Positions 17,989-26,709 of a stretch of 64,000 nucleotides of DNA are shown in pieces (positions within the stretch are counted from its first letter, which is position 1; every line of letters begins with the position of its first letter). The position numbers and the translations under genes were made by a program. The stretch comes from Arcicella rigui. GTDB taxonomy: Bacteria > Bacteroidota > Bacteroidia > Cytophagales > Spirosomataceae. The notes below the pieces were generated by a model. It was not told the origin of the DNA and made no database searches. It worked only from the letters and a program-made list of their open reading frames with translations. The DNA lies in NCBI RefSeq assembly GCF_034929435.1, contig NZ_JAYFUM010000001.1, positions 1-64,000 of the forward strand, given 5' to 3'.

Positions 17989-18876
17989 ATGACTTCAACA
18001 GAGGATAAAGTTTCTATCGGGTTTGCTTTGAAAGTAAAAGCTTATTACGAATTATTAAAATTCAGACTGTCGTTACTGGTGGCTTTTTCTGGGGCATTCG
18101 GTTACTCTTTGGCAGTGGATTACTTGGATTGGGGAAAAATAACTTTGATAAGTTTAGCAGGTTTTTTTATTACTGGTGCGGCAAATATTGTTAACCAAAT
18201 CAAAGAAATTGAGTTAGACAAATTGATGAAGAGGACACAAAATCGTCCGTTACCAACTGGAAGATTAACGGTTAATGAAGCACTTGTTTTTTGTGTTATC
18301 TTATTTGTTTTATCAAGTTATATACTTTTTGTAGAATTTAATTTCAAAGCTGGATTATTGGGTGTAATAAGTTTTTTCCTCTATGGATTTGTTTATACAC
18401 CTCTTAAAAGAGTTGGCCCAATTTCAGTATTTGCAGGAGCAATACCGGGAGCTTTCCCTCCAATGATTGGATGGGTAGCTGCAACCAATCATTTTGGTTT
18501 AGAACCAGGAATTTTATTTGCTATTCAGTTTTTCTGGCAGTTTCCTCACTTTTGGGCAATTGCTTGGGTGGCAGATGAAGATTATCAGAAAGCTGGCTTT
18601 AAAATGCTTCCCAACAATGGTCATAAGGATTTGAGAACCGCCATTACAATAATGATTTATACCATTTTCTTAGTTCCTTGTGGTTTTGTTCCTTATTTAT
18701 TACACATGACTGGAATAAATTCGGCGATGGTAGCGGTACTTTGTGGTGTTTTGTTTTTATCACAAACATTTTACCTGATGTCAAAACCTACCGATAGGGC
18801 TGCTTTGATGATGATGTTTGGGTCATTTATTTATCTACCGATTGTTCAAATCGCTTATTTAATGGACAAAATATAA
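17989..18876 (+). CDS. ctaB: Protoheme IX farnesyltransferase (heme O synthase)
   Basis: This UbiA-superfamily prenyltransferase (295 residues, about eight helices) adds farnesyl to heme B to make heme O, the substrate of CtaA. The two Asp-rich regions are modified as in CtaB/CyoE: a NQIKEIELDKLMKRTQNRPL segment in the first loop, and VADEDYQKAGFKMLP in the second. The usual family context with ctaA and oxidase subunits is present. Confidence 0.93.
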   Translation: MTSTEDKVSIGFALKVKAYYELLKFRLSLLVAFSGAFGYSLAVDYLDWGKITLISLAGFFITGAANIVNQIKEIELDKLMKRTQNRPLPTGRLTVNEALVFCVILFVLSSYILFVEFNFKAGLLGVISFFLYGFVYTPLKRVGPISVFAGAIPGAFPPMIGWVAATNHFGLEPGILFAIQFFWQFPHFWAIAWVADEDYQKAGFKMLPNNGHKDLRTAITIMIYTIFLVPCGFVPYLLHMTGINSAMVAVLCGVLFLSQTFYLMSKPTDRAALMMMFGSFIYLPIVQIAYLMDKI

Positions 18877-18909
18877 TTTCCAAAAACAGTTAAATTGATA
18901 TTCAATACC

Positions 18910-19503
18910 ATGACACAAGAACATTTAGCAGATATAAAAGTGGGTGAGCCAGAGGAAACGCTCTCGATGAACCCCAAAAAATTCATGCTCTGGTTAGCAA
19001 TCGTATCAATTACGATGATGTTTGCAGGCTGGACTTCTGGCTATTTAGTTAGAAAAGCAGAAGGAAGATGGCATGAATTCGAATTGCCAAATATCTTTTG
19101 GTATTCAACGGCAATACTTTTTGTAAGTAGTATCTCTATGATTTTAGCAGTAAAAGCTGCAAAAAAAAATAACTTCACTGTACTCAAAACCGCAATTTCT
19201 ATTACTTTTGTGTTCGGGTTGTGTTTTTTAGCAACACAAGTAATAGGTTTCTCTGATTTGATAGAAAATCAATTATATTTTGCAGGTAGTGATATTGCCG
19301 CTTCGTGGATTTATGTATTGGTAGGTTTACACGGTGTTCACGTTATTTCTGGATTAGTTGTACTATTGGTTTCGCTTGTTTCTTCATTCAGATTTACAGC
19401 CGAATCAAAAAATCTTACCAGAATCCAATTATGTGCTACTTATTGGCATTTTTTGGATATACTTTGGGTGTATTTATTCTTTTTCTTGTATTTCAATCGT
19501 TAA
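18910..19503 (+). CDS. Cytochrome c oxidase subunit III-like protein
   Basis: From the ATG at 18910 the product is 197 residues. A TTG at 18895 is possible but less likely. Five hydrophobic helices are visible, with the subunit III features HGVHVISG and, at the end, YWHFLDILWVYLFFFLYF. It is shorter than canonical subunit III (seven helices) and precedes a second, longer subunit III gene. Paired short and long subunit III genes are common in Bacteroidota oxidase operons. Whether both enter one complex cannot be told from sequence. Confidence 0.88.
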   Translation: MTQEHLADIKVGEPEETLSMNPKKFMLWLAIVSITMMFAGWTSGYLVRKAEGRWHEFELPNIFWYSTAILFVSSISMILAVKAAKKNNFTVLKTAISITFVFGLCFLATQVIGFSDLIENQLYFAGSDIAASWIYVLVGLHGVHVISGLVVLLVSLVSSFRFTAESKNLTRIQLCATYWHFLDILWVYLFFFLYFNR

Positions 19504-19556
19504 TCTTTATAAATTAGCGAAGTTTTAAATTAATTGTAAACCAAAAAAAATAAAAG

Positions 19557-20315
19557 ATGTCTGCATTACACGCTGCTTCTGCCGTTCCTGAGAAATTGAC
19601 ATGGTCGGGTGGTTCAGAGCCTTTGAAAGCAAGTTATGGAAAACTAATGATGTGGTTTTTCCTACTTTCGGATACTTTCACATTTTCAGCCTTATTAGTA
19701 ACTTACGGTATGATTCGCTTTAGCCAGCAAGCATACGAGGGAGTACATGAGAAATTCTTTTTCTCAACAACTCACTGGCCAATTCCTGATAAAGTATTTG
19801 AAGCTGTTCCATTTTTACATGGGGTAGAAGCTCCATTAGTATTTGTCGGAATCATGACTTTTATCTTGATTTTTAGTTCAGTTACTATGGTATTAGCTGT
19901 TGAGGCTGGTCATCGTGGCGACCGTGCTGACGTTGAAAAATGGATGCTTTGGACTATTATCGGTGGTTTTACTTTCTTAGGTTCTCAAGCTTGGGAATGG
20001 TCACACTTTATCCATGGCCCAGAAGATTTAGCACTTGCTGCTAAAGATGCTCTTGGCAACCCAATAGAGGGTGCAAACTTGGTTCGTAACCCATACGGCC
20101 CTCCTGCATTTGCTGATTTATTCTTCTTCATTACTGGTTTCCACGGAACACACGTATTCTCAGGTGTGGTATTGAATATCTTAATTTTCTTCAATACAGC
20201 AACAGGTTTATATGACCGTCGTGGACATTATGAAATGGTTGAGAAAGTAGGTCTTTACTGGCACTTTGTAGATTTAGTTTGGGTATTCGTATTTACCTTC
20301 TTCTATCTTGTTTAA
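19557..20315 (+). CDS. coxC: Cytochrome c oxidase subunit III
   Basis: This 252-residue membrane protein of the subunit III family contains FLLSDTFTFSALLVTYG early, SQAWEWSHFI in the middle, and FHGTHVFSGV followed by YWHFVDLVWVFVFTFFYLV at the end. Subunit III stabilises the core oxidase and protects it during turnover. A soluble insertion of about 40 residues (HGPEDLALAAKDALGNPIEG onward) separates two helices. It lies 53 bp after the shorter subunit III-like gene. Confidence 0.93.
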   Translation: MSALHAASAVPEKLTWSGGSEPLKASYGKLMMWFFLLSDTFTFSALLVTYGMIRFSQQAYEGVHEKFFFSTTHWPIPDKVFEAVPFLHGVEAPLVFVGIMTFILIFSSVTMVLAVEAGHRGDRADVEKWMLWTIIGGFTFLGSQAWEWSHFIHGPEDLALAAKDALGNPIEGANLVRNPYGPPAFADLFFFITGFHGTHVFSGVVLNILIFFNTATGLYDRRGHYEMVEKVGLYWHFVDLVWVFVFTFFYLV

Positions 20316-20342
20316 TTTAGATTCAGTTAATCTCATATAAAA

Positions 20343-20660
20343 ATGGCATCACACGGACATTCATCTCACTCTGAGGAGAAAGTAATACCAGCACCACAAA
20401 CTGCTGCGATTTGGAAAACATTCTGGATTCTTTTAATCCTTACTGCTATCGAATTCATTATTGCATTTACATTACCTGCTAACGGAATCAGAGTTGCAAT
20501 TTTCGCAGGAATGACTATCGTAAAAGCATTCTATATTGTTGGTGAATTTATGCACTTAAAGCATGAAGTAAAAACATTAATCTGGGCTATTTTAATACCA
20601 ACTATTTTCGTTGTTTGGTTATTAATAGCATTGATTTATGAAGGTGGTCACCTTTATTGA
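20343..20660 (+). CDS. coxD: Cytochrome c oxidase subunit IV (prokaryotic type)
   Basis: The product is 105 residues with three membrane helices and matches the small prokaryotic subunit IV family. The N-terminus is His/Ser-rich (MASHGHSSHSEEK). The middle contains VKAFYIVGEFMHLKHE, typical of this subunit. It is 27 bp after coxC and ends the structural oxidase genes. Confidence 0.88.
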   Translation: MASHGHSSHSEEKVIPAPQTAAIWKTFWILLILTAIEFIIAFTLPANGIRVAIFAGMTIVKAFYIVGEFMHLKHEVKTLIWAILIPTIFVVWLLIALIYEGGHLY

Positions 20661-20694
20661 TTTTCGTTCAATTAGACTACTTGCACAAGTTTTT

Positions 20695-20723
20695 AGAAGT
20701 CTAAAATCAAGTTTTAGACTTCT
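20695..20723 (+). terminator. Stem-loop between coxD and sco
   Basis: A perfect 12-bp stem (20695-20706 with 20712-20723) with a 5-nt loop. The following bases are ATTATAATT, so the T-run is weak. It could be a partial terminator that lowers expression of the accessory genes, or an mRNA-stabilising structure. Confidence 0.5.
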
Positions 20724-20749
20724 ATTATAATTGATTAAAGAATATAATC

Positions 20750-21475
20750 ATGCAAAAGACAATCAAAGCTGGAATTCTAATCGCTGCATTAGTTGTTCCA
20801 GCTTTAATTTTTTTATACTTAAAAGGTTTCGGTGAAAATCACTACGAACTACCTTATATGATTCCATTGACGGATTCAACAACTGGAAATGTGTTGATGA
20901 AGAAAAATCCGAATCCAAGATGGAATCAGCCAGAAATGGATACCGTTTTTCATACAATTCCAGAATGGGAATTGAAAGATGAAAATGGAAAGGCTTTTTC
21001 AAGTAAAACGTTAAAAGGAAAAATTTATGTAGCAGATTTTTTCTTTACTCGTTGTACTTCTATTTGCCCAAAAATGTCAACGCAATTGACAAGAGTACAA
21101 GATACTTTTATTCAAAATGCAGATGTAAACTTTGTTTCAATTTCGGTTGACCCTCTTTACGACGAGCCAGAAGTGCTTCAAAAATATGCTAAAGAATATG
21201 ATGCTATCAGCGGAAAGTGGCACTTTTTGACTGGTGACAAAAAGGTGATTTATCCACTTGCTGTAAAAGGTTATTATATTCCAGTAGCCGATGCGTCGGA
21301 ATATGATAAAGCGATTAAAGCCCCTGATGAAACATTTATACACTCAGAAAAGTTAATATTAGTGGACAAGGAAGGACACATCAGAGGTTTTTACGATGGT
21401 ACTAATAAAAAGGATGTTGACCGTTTGATTTTAGAAATGAGAGTATTAATAAAAATATACCAAACAGCAAGTTAA
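20750..21475 (+). CDS. SCO1/SenC family copper chaperone
   Basis: The protein has 241 residues, an N-terminal membrane anchor (about 6-24) and a thioredoxin-like periplasmic domain. The copper-binding set of Sco proteins is complete: C102-TSI-C106 and a distal His in FIHSEKLILVD near residue 195. Sco delivers copper to, or reduces, the CuA site of subunit II, which fits its place behind the oxidase genes. A second Sco is encoded at 53723. Confidence 0.92.
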   Translation: MQKTIKAGILIAALVVPALIFLYLKGFGENHYELPYMIPLTDSTTGNVLMKKNPNPRWNQPEMDTVFHTIPEWELKDENGKAFSSKTLKGKIYVADFFFTRCTSICPKMSTQLTRVQDTFIQNADVNFVSISVDPLYDEPEVLQKYAKEYDAISGKWHFLTGDKKVIYPLAVKGYYIPVADASEYDKAIKAPDETFIHSEKLILVDKEGHIRGFYDGTNKKDVDRLILEMRVLIKIYQTAS

Positions 21476-21505
21476 AATCTAATCACAACAACTGAAATAC
21501 AGAAG

Positions 21506-22048
21506 ATGGCTTCAATCAAATTAGAAAAAAACAAGAAGAACGAAAAGTTGGTAAATGTTTTGGCAATAGCCATTCCTTTAGCCGTGGCTTTACTAATCGG
21601 AATTAGAACTAAGATTGATTTAGGAAGTTGGACTAAAATATTACCACACATAATTGGAATATTAAATACAACTACTTCAATTACTTTGATGCTTGGTTTC
21701 ATTTTCGTGAAAAGTAACAACATTGCCGGACATACACGAATGATGTATCTTTCATTTATTCAAGGTTCTTTGTTTTTAGTGTTGTATATTTTGTATCACA
21801 TCTCTAATCCATCTACACCATTTGGTGGTGAAGGATTGATTCGACCAATTTATTATACCTTATTGATTTCACATATTGGGCTTTCGATTGGGGTGGTTTG
21901 GTTTGTTTTAAAAGCAGTTTATTTTGCATTAAGTAACCAAATTGAGGAGCATAAGAAAATTGTGAAATGGACTTTCCCTTTGTGGCTTTATGTTTCGGTT
22001 TCGGGAGTAATCGTTTATTTAATGATTTCGCCGTATTACAGTAATTAG
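21506..22048 (+). CDS. DUF420 family membrane protein (CtaM-like oxidase assembly factor)
   Basis: The protein is 180 residues with five membrane helices and matches DUF420. The Bacillus member YozB (CtaM) is needed for activity of heme A-containing oxidases, and the position here directly after sco supports the same role. His residues occur at helix ends (LPHIIGILNTT, GHTRMMYLSF, YHISN, SHIGLSIG), a pattern consistent with metal or heme handling. The exact function here is inferred from family and context. Confidence 0.85.
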   Translation: MASIKLEKNKKNEKLVNVLAIAIPLAVALLIGIRTKIDLGSWTKILPHIIGILNTTTSITLMLGFIFVKSNNIAGHTRMMYLSFIQGSLFLVLYILYHISNPSTPFGGEGLIRPIYYTLLISHIGLSIGVVWFVLKAVYFALSNQIEEHKKIVKWTFPLWLYVSVSGVIVYLMISPYYSN

Positions 22049-22070
22049 CAGATAATTTTAAAAGAATAAA

Positions 22071-22340
22071 ATGAAAAAGCTTATCTTAACTTCACTGATA
22101 TTGTTGGCTTGTCAAACGATAAGCCTTGCTCAATGTGCCATGTGTAGAATGACAGTTGAGAGTACAGTTTCAAACGGTAGAAGCCAAATTGCTTCCAACC
22201 TGAATTTTGCCATTTTGTACTTATTGGTTACACCATACTTAATTGTAATGGTAATTGGGTATTTATGGTGGAGAAGTTCAAAGAAAAATATGTCAGCAGA
22301 AAGGATTTTGCGTCAGCGATTACGCAAAGCATTTAGCTAA
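22071..22340 (+). CDS. Small membrane protein with N-terminal CxxC, unknown function
   Basis: An 89-residue protein has a signal-like N-terminus (MKKLILTSLILLACQTISLAQ), then CAMCRMTVES, one membrane helix (about 43-65) and a basic C-terminus (RILRQRLRKAFS). Similar small proteins follow oxidase assembly genes in other Bacteroidota, so a role in copper or heme handling by the CxxC pair is possible. It lies 22 bp after the DUF420 gene and ends the operon just before a strong terminator. Confidence 0.75.
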   Translation: MKKLILTSLILLACQTISLAQCAMCRMTVESTVSNGRSQIASNLNFAILYLLVTPYLIVMVIGYLWWRSSKKNMSAERILRQRLRKAFS

Positions 22341-22341
22341 T

Positions 22342-22376
22342 AAAAAAGGTTTCGGAATTTTCCGAAACCTTTTTTA
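22342..22376. terminator. Bidirectional terminator between the oxidase assembly operon and murI
   Basis: A GGTTTCGG/CCGAAACC stem is flanked by a six-base A-run on the left and a T-run on the right. It lies in the 37-bp gap between two converging genes and can stop both. Confidence 0.9.
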
Positions 22377-22377
22377 T

Positions 22378-23184
22378 TTATTCCCATAATGGATAATACT
22401 CCAAGCGTATTTGTTCGCCAAAAAATATCTTGGTTGATGTTTCAAAAGATTGTGTAAAATCAGACACATAAAAATGCTTGATATGGGCATTCAGCGGATT
22501 TTGAGCATCATTTTCAACTAAATATTTCTTTAAATATTTTGCCACAATTTCAGAAGTGTCTAACACCTTTACACTACCTTGGTAATAATTTTCGATTTGT
22601 GTTTTTATCAAAGGATAGTGAGTACAACCTAAAATTAAAGCCTCGATGTCATTTAAAGTATCGTTTTTTAAATATTCCTGAATAATACTTTCGGAAATAT
22701 TATTGTTGAAAAAACCTTCTTCAATCATAGGAGCAAGTAAAGGCGTAGCCAAAGATTTCAGGGTAATATCTTTATCTAAAGAATCTGTTTTTTTTCGGTA
22801 AATATTTGAATTGACTGTCTGTTTTGTACCAATTAATCCAATGCGTTTTCCTTCATAGTTTTCAGCAAGAAATTCAATAACAGGGTCAATTACATTAATA
22901 ACTTTTGCCTTACTACCAACATACTCTTTCACCAATTCATAAGCCGCCGCAGAAGCCGAATTGCAGGCGATTAAAATAACTTTACATTTCTGTTGAAGTA
23001 ATACATTACAAATTTTAATAGAATATGCTTGAATGGCAGTAGCAGATTTATCTCCATAAGGTAAATGAGCCGTATCGCCAAAGTAAATGATATTTTCGTT
23101 TGGCAAGAGTGTTGTTACGGCATGAGCAACCGTTAAACCGCCAATACCACTGTCAAAAATTCCGATTGCTGCCGAAGAGTTCAT
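22378..23184 (-). CDS. murI: Glutamate racemase
   Basis: MurI interconverts L- and D-glutamate for peptidoglycan. The 268-residue protein has the substrate motif FDSGIGG (10-16), the catalytic Cys74 in LIACNSASAA and the second Cys in LGCTHYPL near 187. It is monocistronic and converges on the oxidase assembly operon. Confidence 0.95.
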   Translation of the reverse strand: MNSSAAIGIFDSGIGGLTVAHAVTTLLPNENIIYFGDTAHLPYGDKSATAIQAYSIKICNVLLQQKCKVILIACNSASAAAYELVKEYVGSKAKVINVIDPVIEFLAENYEGKRIGLIGTKQTVNSNIYRKKTDSLDKDITLKSLATPLLAPMIEEGFFNNNISESIIQEYLKNDTLNDIEALILGCTHYPLIKTQIENYYQGSVKVLDTSEIVAKYLKKYLVENDAQNPLNAHIKHFYVSDFTQSFETSTKIFFGEQIRLEYYPLWE

Positions 23185-23389
23185 AAAGTAAAATTTAATT
23201 TTTAAGTATTTGAGAAGGTATTTGGGGCTTTAAAAATAGCCTTATTCAAAATTAAAATGACATATTGTTCACAAATTTGAAAATTCAATATTTCTTGTGC
23301 AACCTTTCATTATGATATTTCATCTTGAATTCATAAAATTACAGCTCGACCTCTAAATCTGAATTATCAGCATATTAAGCTAAACCAGG

Positions 23390-23944
23390 ATGAATACCGT
23401 GAAACTGATTAATTTATTTCAAACAGAAGAAGCGTTGGTAAAAGCTTGCCAAAAAGGTGACCCTAAAGCTCAACGGAAAGTTTACGAGAAATATTCCCCA
23501 AAAATGTTGGGGATATGTTATCGCTATGTACATGATGAATTTGAAGCTGAAGAAATAATGATTGAAGGCTTTATAAAGGTTTTTGAAAAAATCCAAAGTT
23601 TTAAATTAGAAGGAAGTTTTGAAGGTTGGATTAGGCGAATAATGGTCAATGAATCATTAATGTATTTAAGGAGTAACAAAAAAACACAATTTGAATTAAG
23701 CTATGACCAAATCCTTTACGAACCCGAACCTGAACAATTTAGAACAGACCTCGAAACAGCTGATTTACTAAAATTGATAGAAAAATTACCGATGGGTTAT
23801 AAAACAGTTTTTAATTTGTATGCTATCGAAGGATATTCACATGCTGAAATTGCCGAACAATTAGGAATTACCGAAAGTACATCAAAATCACAATTATCAA
23901 GAGCAAGGGTTATTTTACAAAATGCAGTAGTTCAAACGATTTAA
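23390..23944 (+). CDS. ECF-type RNA polymerase sigma factor
   Basis: This sigma-70 family protein of 184 residues contains region 2 (YEKYSPKMLGICYRYVHDEFEAEEI ... GFIKVFEKIQSF, EGWIRRIMVNESL) and region 4 with a helix-turn-helix (GYSHAEIAEQLGITESTSKS). It lacks regions 1 and 3. It is followed 26 bp later by a single-helix membrane protein and then an exported protein, the usual setting of an extracytoplasmic-function sigma factor and its membrane-bound regulator. Confidence 0.9.
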   Translation: MNTVKLINLFQTEEALVKACQKGDPKAQRKVYEKYSPKMLGICYRYVHDEFEAEEIMIEGFIKVFEKIQSFKLEGSFEGWIRRIMVNESLMYLRSNKKTQFELSYDQILYEPEPEQFRTDLETADLLKLIEKLPMGYKTVFNLYAIEGYSHAEIAEQLGITESTSKSQLSRARVILQNAVVQTI

Positions 23945-23970
23945 CTTGATTCTTAGGAATCTGAAGATAT

Positions 23971-24741
23971 ATGAAAAATCAGGAAAATATTGATAAACTT
24001 TTTGCTGAACGTTTAAAAAACTATGAGCGTCAGCCAAGACCAGCCGCTTGGGATAAACTCCAAGGACGACTTGAGAAAAAAGAAAGTAAAATACTTCCTT
24101 TATGGTGGAAGTACGCTTCGGCTGCTTCGGTAGCTTTGATATTGGGAAGTGGTATTTACTGGATGAATTCTGGTGAAAGTAACGAAGCAAAAGAATTTGC
24201 AACAATTCAAACACCGAAGAAAGTATTGGTTGAAAAAGAAAATCAAAACAAAGTTTTTGCTCAATCAACCGAATCAGAAATCGATACAAAACAAAACAGT
24301 ATTGTTACTCCAGCAGGTATTAACAAAGTAAAGAAGCTTAACAACCAACTTGAAAAAAAAATAAGTCTGCCAGAGGAAAAACCAGTACATGAAGAGCAAC
24401 TATTGGCGAAAAATCCGAGTTTACCTCAAACACCGATGAATAAAGTCATAGAGGAAGCAAATACCATTGTACTTGTCGTTGATAAAGAACCAAAACGAGA
24501 AGAAACCATTGTGTTGAATTTGGTAGATTCAAGAGAGGAAGCAACTCAAGTAGCCCAAACCGAAGAACCAAGTGGTAAAAGACAAAGTAAGTTCAGTAAA
24601 ATTTGGCAACAATTGAAGCGAGCGAAAAACGGTGAAAATGTAAATTGGAACGAAGTAGGATTTAAACCACAAAAGCTAATTGCAAGAGCCGATGCTAAAA
24701 TCGAAAATGCACTTACCAACGGAGAAGAAACCGAAAAATAA
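23971..24741 (+). CDS. Single-pass membrane protein, possible anti-sigma factor
   Basis: The protein has 256 residues. A cytoplasmic N-terminus of about 45 residues (KLFAERLKNYERQPRPAAWDKLQGRL) is followed by one membrane helix (about 47-66, YASAASVALILGSGIYWM) and a long charged, Glu/Lys-rich periplasmic part. The layout and the place after an ECF sigma gene suggest an anti-sigma or co-regulator role. The N-terminal region has no zinc-binding HxxxCxxC motif, so it is not a standard ZAS-type anti-sigma factor. Confidence 0.7.
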   Translation: MKNQENIDKLFAERLKNYERQPRPAAWDKLQGRLEKKESKILPLWWKYASAASVALILGSGIYWMNSGESNEAKEFATIQTPKKVLVEKENQNKVFAQSTESEIDTKQNSIVTPAGINKVKKLNNQLEKKISLPEEKPVHEEQLLAKNPSLPQTPMNKVIEEANTIVLVVDKEPKREETIVLNLVDSREEATQVAQTEEPSGKRQSKFSKIWQQLKRAKNGENVNWNEVGFKPQKLIARADAKIENALTNGEETEK

Positions 24742-24855
24742 ACAAAACTTATGCAACCCTGATTAAAGCATTTGCATCTTGAATGTATAAATATCAAGTT
24801 TTGAGAAGTATAAAAGGAATCTCTTAAAACCTAACAATAAATCTAAAATAACGTC

Positions 24856-26055
24856 ATGGAAACAATTAATCGTAAGAGTATCGTGAAAACATTCACCAAC
24901 TCATTTTTTGTAAGCATCTTGTTTTTATTCGTAACAAGTTTTCAAAGTTTAGCAAACGATAAAGATTCAACAGTAATCAATATTGACAAACGTAATCAGA
25001 CTTTATTAGACAGCAAAAATCCTAATAAATCGTTGAGAGAAGATTTGCAGGAATTATTTCAAAAAAATGGTATGACACTTGACGATGAAACTTGGAAAGG
25101 TATTCGCAGAGTTGTTAATAGTGATTTAAGCAAAGACACCATTTTGGTAATTTCACAAAATAATAAAAGTATCAAAGTGGCGATTAATGCAAAAGTTGAA
25201 GACAGTAATCGTAATGAACCTTCAAATGGAAGTTCTTCAAGCAAAAAAAACTATAATATGAATAACAATACTAATGTAAAAATTGGTTTGAACGGAGTTC
25301 ATGTAATAGACGGAAACGAAGAAGTACACGTGAGTTTTAATGGCGTACAAGTAAAAGATGGCGATGAGGAAATCAACGTAATGCTAAAAGATACAGCCAA
25401 GAGAAACCGAAGAGAGTATGGTTTTAATAGCCGTTCAGGTTTTAATATTTACTTTGGTTTTAATGGTTTTAGCAATACAGGTAGTATTTCTGGAATTTAC
25501 AATTCAAAAGACTTTGAATTAAGTCCATTTGGCTCAAGATATTTTGGTTTCGGCTGGACTCGTAGCGGAATGATTAGCAGAGGTACAAATGCAGCATTGA
25601 AAATAAGCTACGGCTTAGAAGTTTCTTGGAACAATTATATGTTTGAAAACAATAATTACTTAGTAAAAGGAGCAAACAATGTTGAATTTGCTAATTATAA
25701 AGATAACCAAGGAAACGTAATACCTTTATCAAGAAATAAGCTTACGGTTGCCAATATTAATATTCCCGTAATGCCTTATGTGGCATTCAAAAAAGGAAGC
25801 GTAGTTACTTATGTAGCGGCTGGAGGATACGTTGGTTATAGACTTGATAGCTACACCAAAACCAAAGAAGAAGATAACGGTCATAAAGAGTGGAATCATA
25901 GTAGTTTTTATGTAAATAATTTTCGTTACGGTTTAGCCTTTGAATTAGGATTGAAAAACTTCCCAGATTTATTCCTGAATTATGATATGAATAATTTGTT
26001 TCAAGATGGAAGAGGCCCTAAAATTGGAGGGGTTAGCTTTGGAATAAGATTATAA
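24856..26055 (+). CDS. Exported protein with C-terminal beta-barrel-like region, unknown function
   Basis: The 399-residue protein has an N-terminal signal peptide (to about residue 34). The N-terminal half contains RNQTLLDSKNPNKSLREDL and a helical region. Two tandem 16-residue repeats at 146-161 and 162-177 follow (NGVHVIDGNEEVHVSF and NGVQVKDGDEEINVML, 9 of 16 identical). The C-terminal part has alternating aromatic/hydrophobic strands ending in GVSFGIRL, as in outer-membrane barrels. It is third after the ECF sigma gene. A stem-loop terminator follows. I do not recognise the family. Confidence 0.75.
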   Translation: METINRKSIVKTFTNSFFVSILFLFVTSFQSLANDKDSTVINIDKRNQTLLDSKNPNKSLREDLQELFQKNGMTLDDETWKGIRRVVNSDLSKDTILVISQNNKSIKVAINAKVEDSNRNEPSNGSSSSKKNYNMNNNTNVKIGLNGVHVIDGNEEVHVSFNGVQVKDGDEEINVMLKDTAKRNRREYGFNSRSGFNIYFGFNGFSNTGSISGIYNSKDFELSPFGSRYFGFGWTRSGMISRGTNAALKISYGLEVSWNNYMFENNNYLVKGANNVEFANYKDNQGNVIPLSRNKLTVANINIPVMPYVAFKKGSVVTYVAAGGYVGYRLDSYTKTKEEDNGHKEWNHSSFYVNNFRYGLAFELGLKNFPDLFLNYDMNNLFQDGRGPKIGGVSFGIRL

Positions 26056-26062
26056 AAAATAG

Positions 26063-26119
26063 ATAGACATAAATTGATGTTGAATTCGGCAGAAAAAATA
26101 TCAATTTATGTCTATTTTG
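26063..26119 (+). terminator. Terminator of the sigma-factor operon
   Basis: A perfect 15-bp stem (26063-26077 with 26101-26115) encloses a 23-nt loop and ends in TTTTG. It lies 8 bp after the stop of the exported-protein gene. Confidence 0.7.
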
Positions 26120-26186
26120 TAACTTTCAATATTTCAGGAGTTTATAATTTTTTTGCAAAAAAAACGTAAAAAAAACTGTTTTAACG

Positions 26187-26217
26187 TTTGACAAAATAAA
26201 AAATAAACTTACCTTTG
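26187..26217 (+). promoter_or_regulatory. Promoter of the tRNA-Tyr/Gly/Thr-tuf cluster
   Basis: TTTG (26187-26190), a 19-bp spacer and TACCTTTG (26210-26217) give a perfect Bacteroidota housekeeping promoter. tRNA-Tyr begins 52 bp downstream. Confidence 0.8.
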
Positions 26218-26268
26218 CACACTCTTTCACCAGAACGCTAAACGAAAGTAGTTCAAAAAAGAGAAAAT

Positions 26269-26351
26269 GGGGGTGTACCAGAGTGGCCAAATGGGGCAGA
26301 CTGTAACTCTGCTGGAGTATTCCTTCGGTGGTTCGAATCCATCCGCCCCCA
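26269..26351 (+). tRNA. tRNA-Tyr (anticodon GTA)
   Basis: The acceptor arms 26269-26275 and 26344-26350 pair fully (one G-U). The anticodon stem GCAGA/TCTGC encloses the loop CTGTAAC with GTA at 26303-26305. A long variable arm (class II) and TTCGAATCC T-arm are present. CCA is not encoded. Confidence 0.97.
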
Positions 26352-26356
26352 CGATT

Positions 26357-26431
26357 TGAATGAGTGAATATAGAGTAGTTGGTTATATACATGTAAGTTG
26401 TTACTCTATATTCAAAACTCAATCATTTCAC
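26357..26431. repeat. Imperfect inverted repeat in the tRNA-Tyr/tRNA-Gly spacer
   Basis: A perfect 12-bp core, GAATATAGAGTA at 26366-26377 and its complement at 26402-26413, is extended outward by imperfect TGA/TCA-rich pairing to about 26357 and 26431. It is one of four such structures in the spacers of this cluster. Confidence 0.6.
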
Positions 26432-26444
26432 TATTATTAAGCAA

Positions 26445-26520
26445 GCGGGAGTAGCTCATTTGGTAGAGCGATAGCCTTCCAAGCTATAGGTGGCGGGTTC
26501 GAGCCCCGTCTCCCGCTCCA
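26445..26520 (+). tRNA. tRNA-Gly (anticodon TCC)
   Basis: The acceptor GCGGGAG (from 26445) pairs with CTCCCGC (to 26516); the discriminator is T and CCA is encoded (26518-26520). The anticodon stem ATAGC/GCTAT encloses the loop CTTCCAA with TCC at 26478-26480. Confidence 0.97.
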
Positions 26521-26534
26521 TAAGAAACAATAGT

Positions 26535-26601
26535 AAGTGGTTAGTTGTTAATTAGTTAATAGTTATTAGTTTAGCTAAAAACGATTAACAATTAACCTCT
26601 T
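26535..26601. repeat. Inverted repeat in the tRNA-Gly/tRNA-Thr spacer
   Basis: Bases 26535-26552 pair with 26584-26601: 16 Watson-Crick pairs, one G-U and one mismatch over 18 positions, around a 31-nt loop. Confidence 0.6.
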
Positions 26602-26631
26602 ATAATTTCTAAGGGTTAGGTTTTAGTAATT

Positions 26632-26703
<72 letters not shown>

Positions 26704-26709
26704 CGAATC

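Noticed and set aside
26126..26422. 98-codon minus-strand frame across the promoter and tRNA-Tyr
   Set aside because: It covers the promoter and the antisense strand of a certain tRNA and has no protein-like composition.
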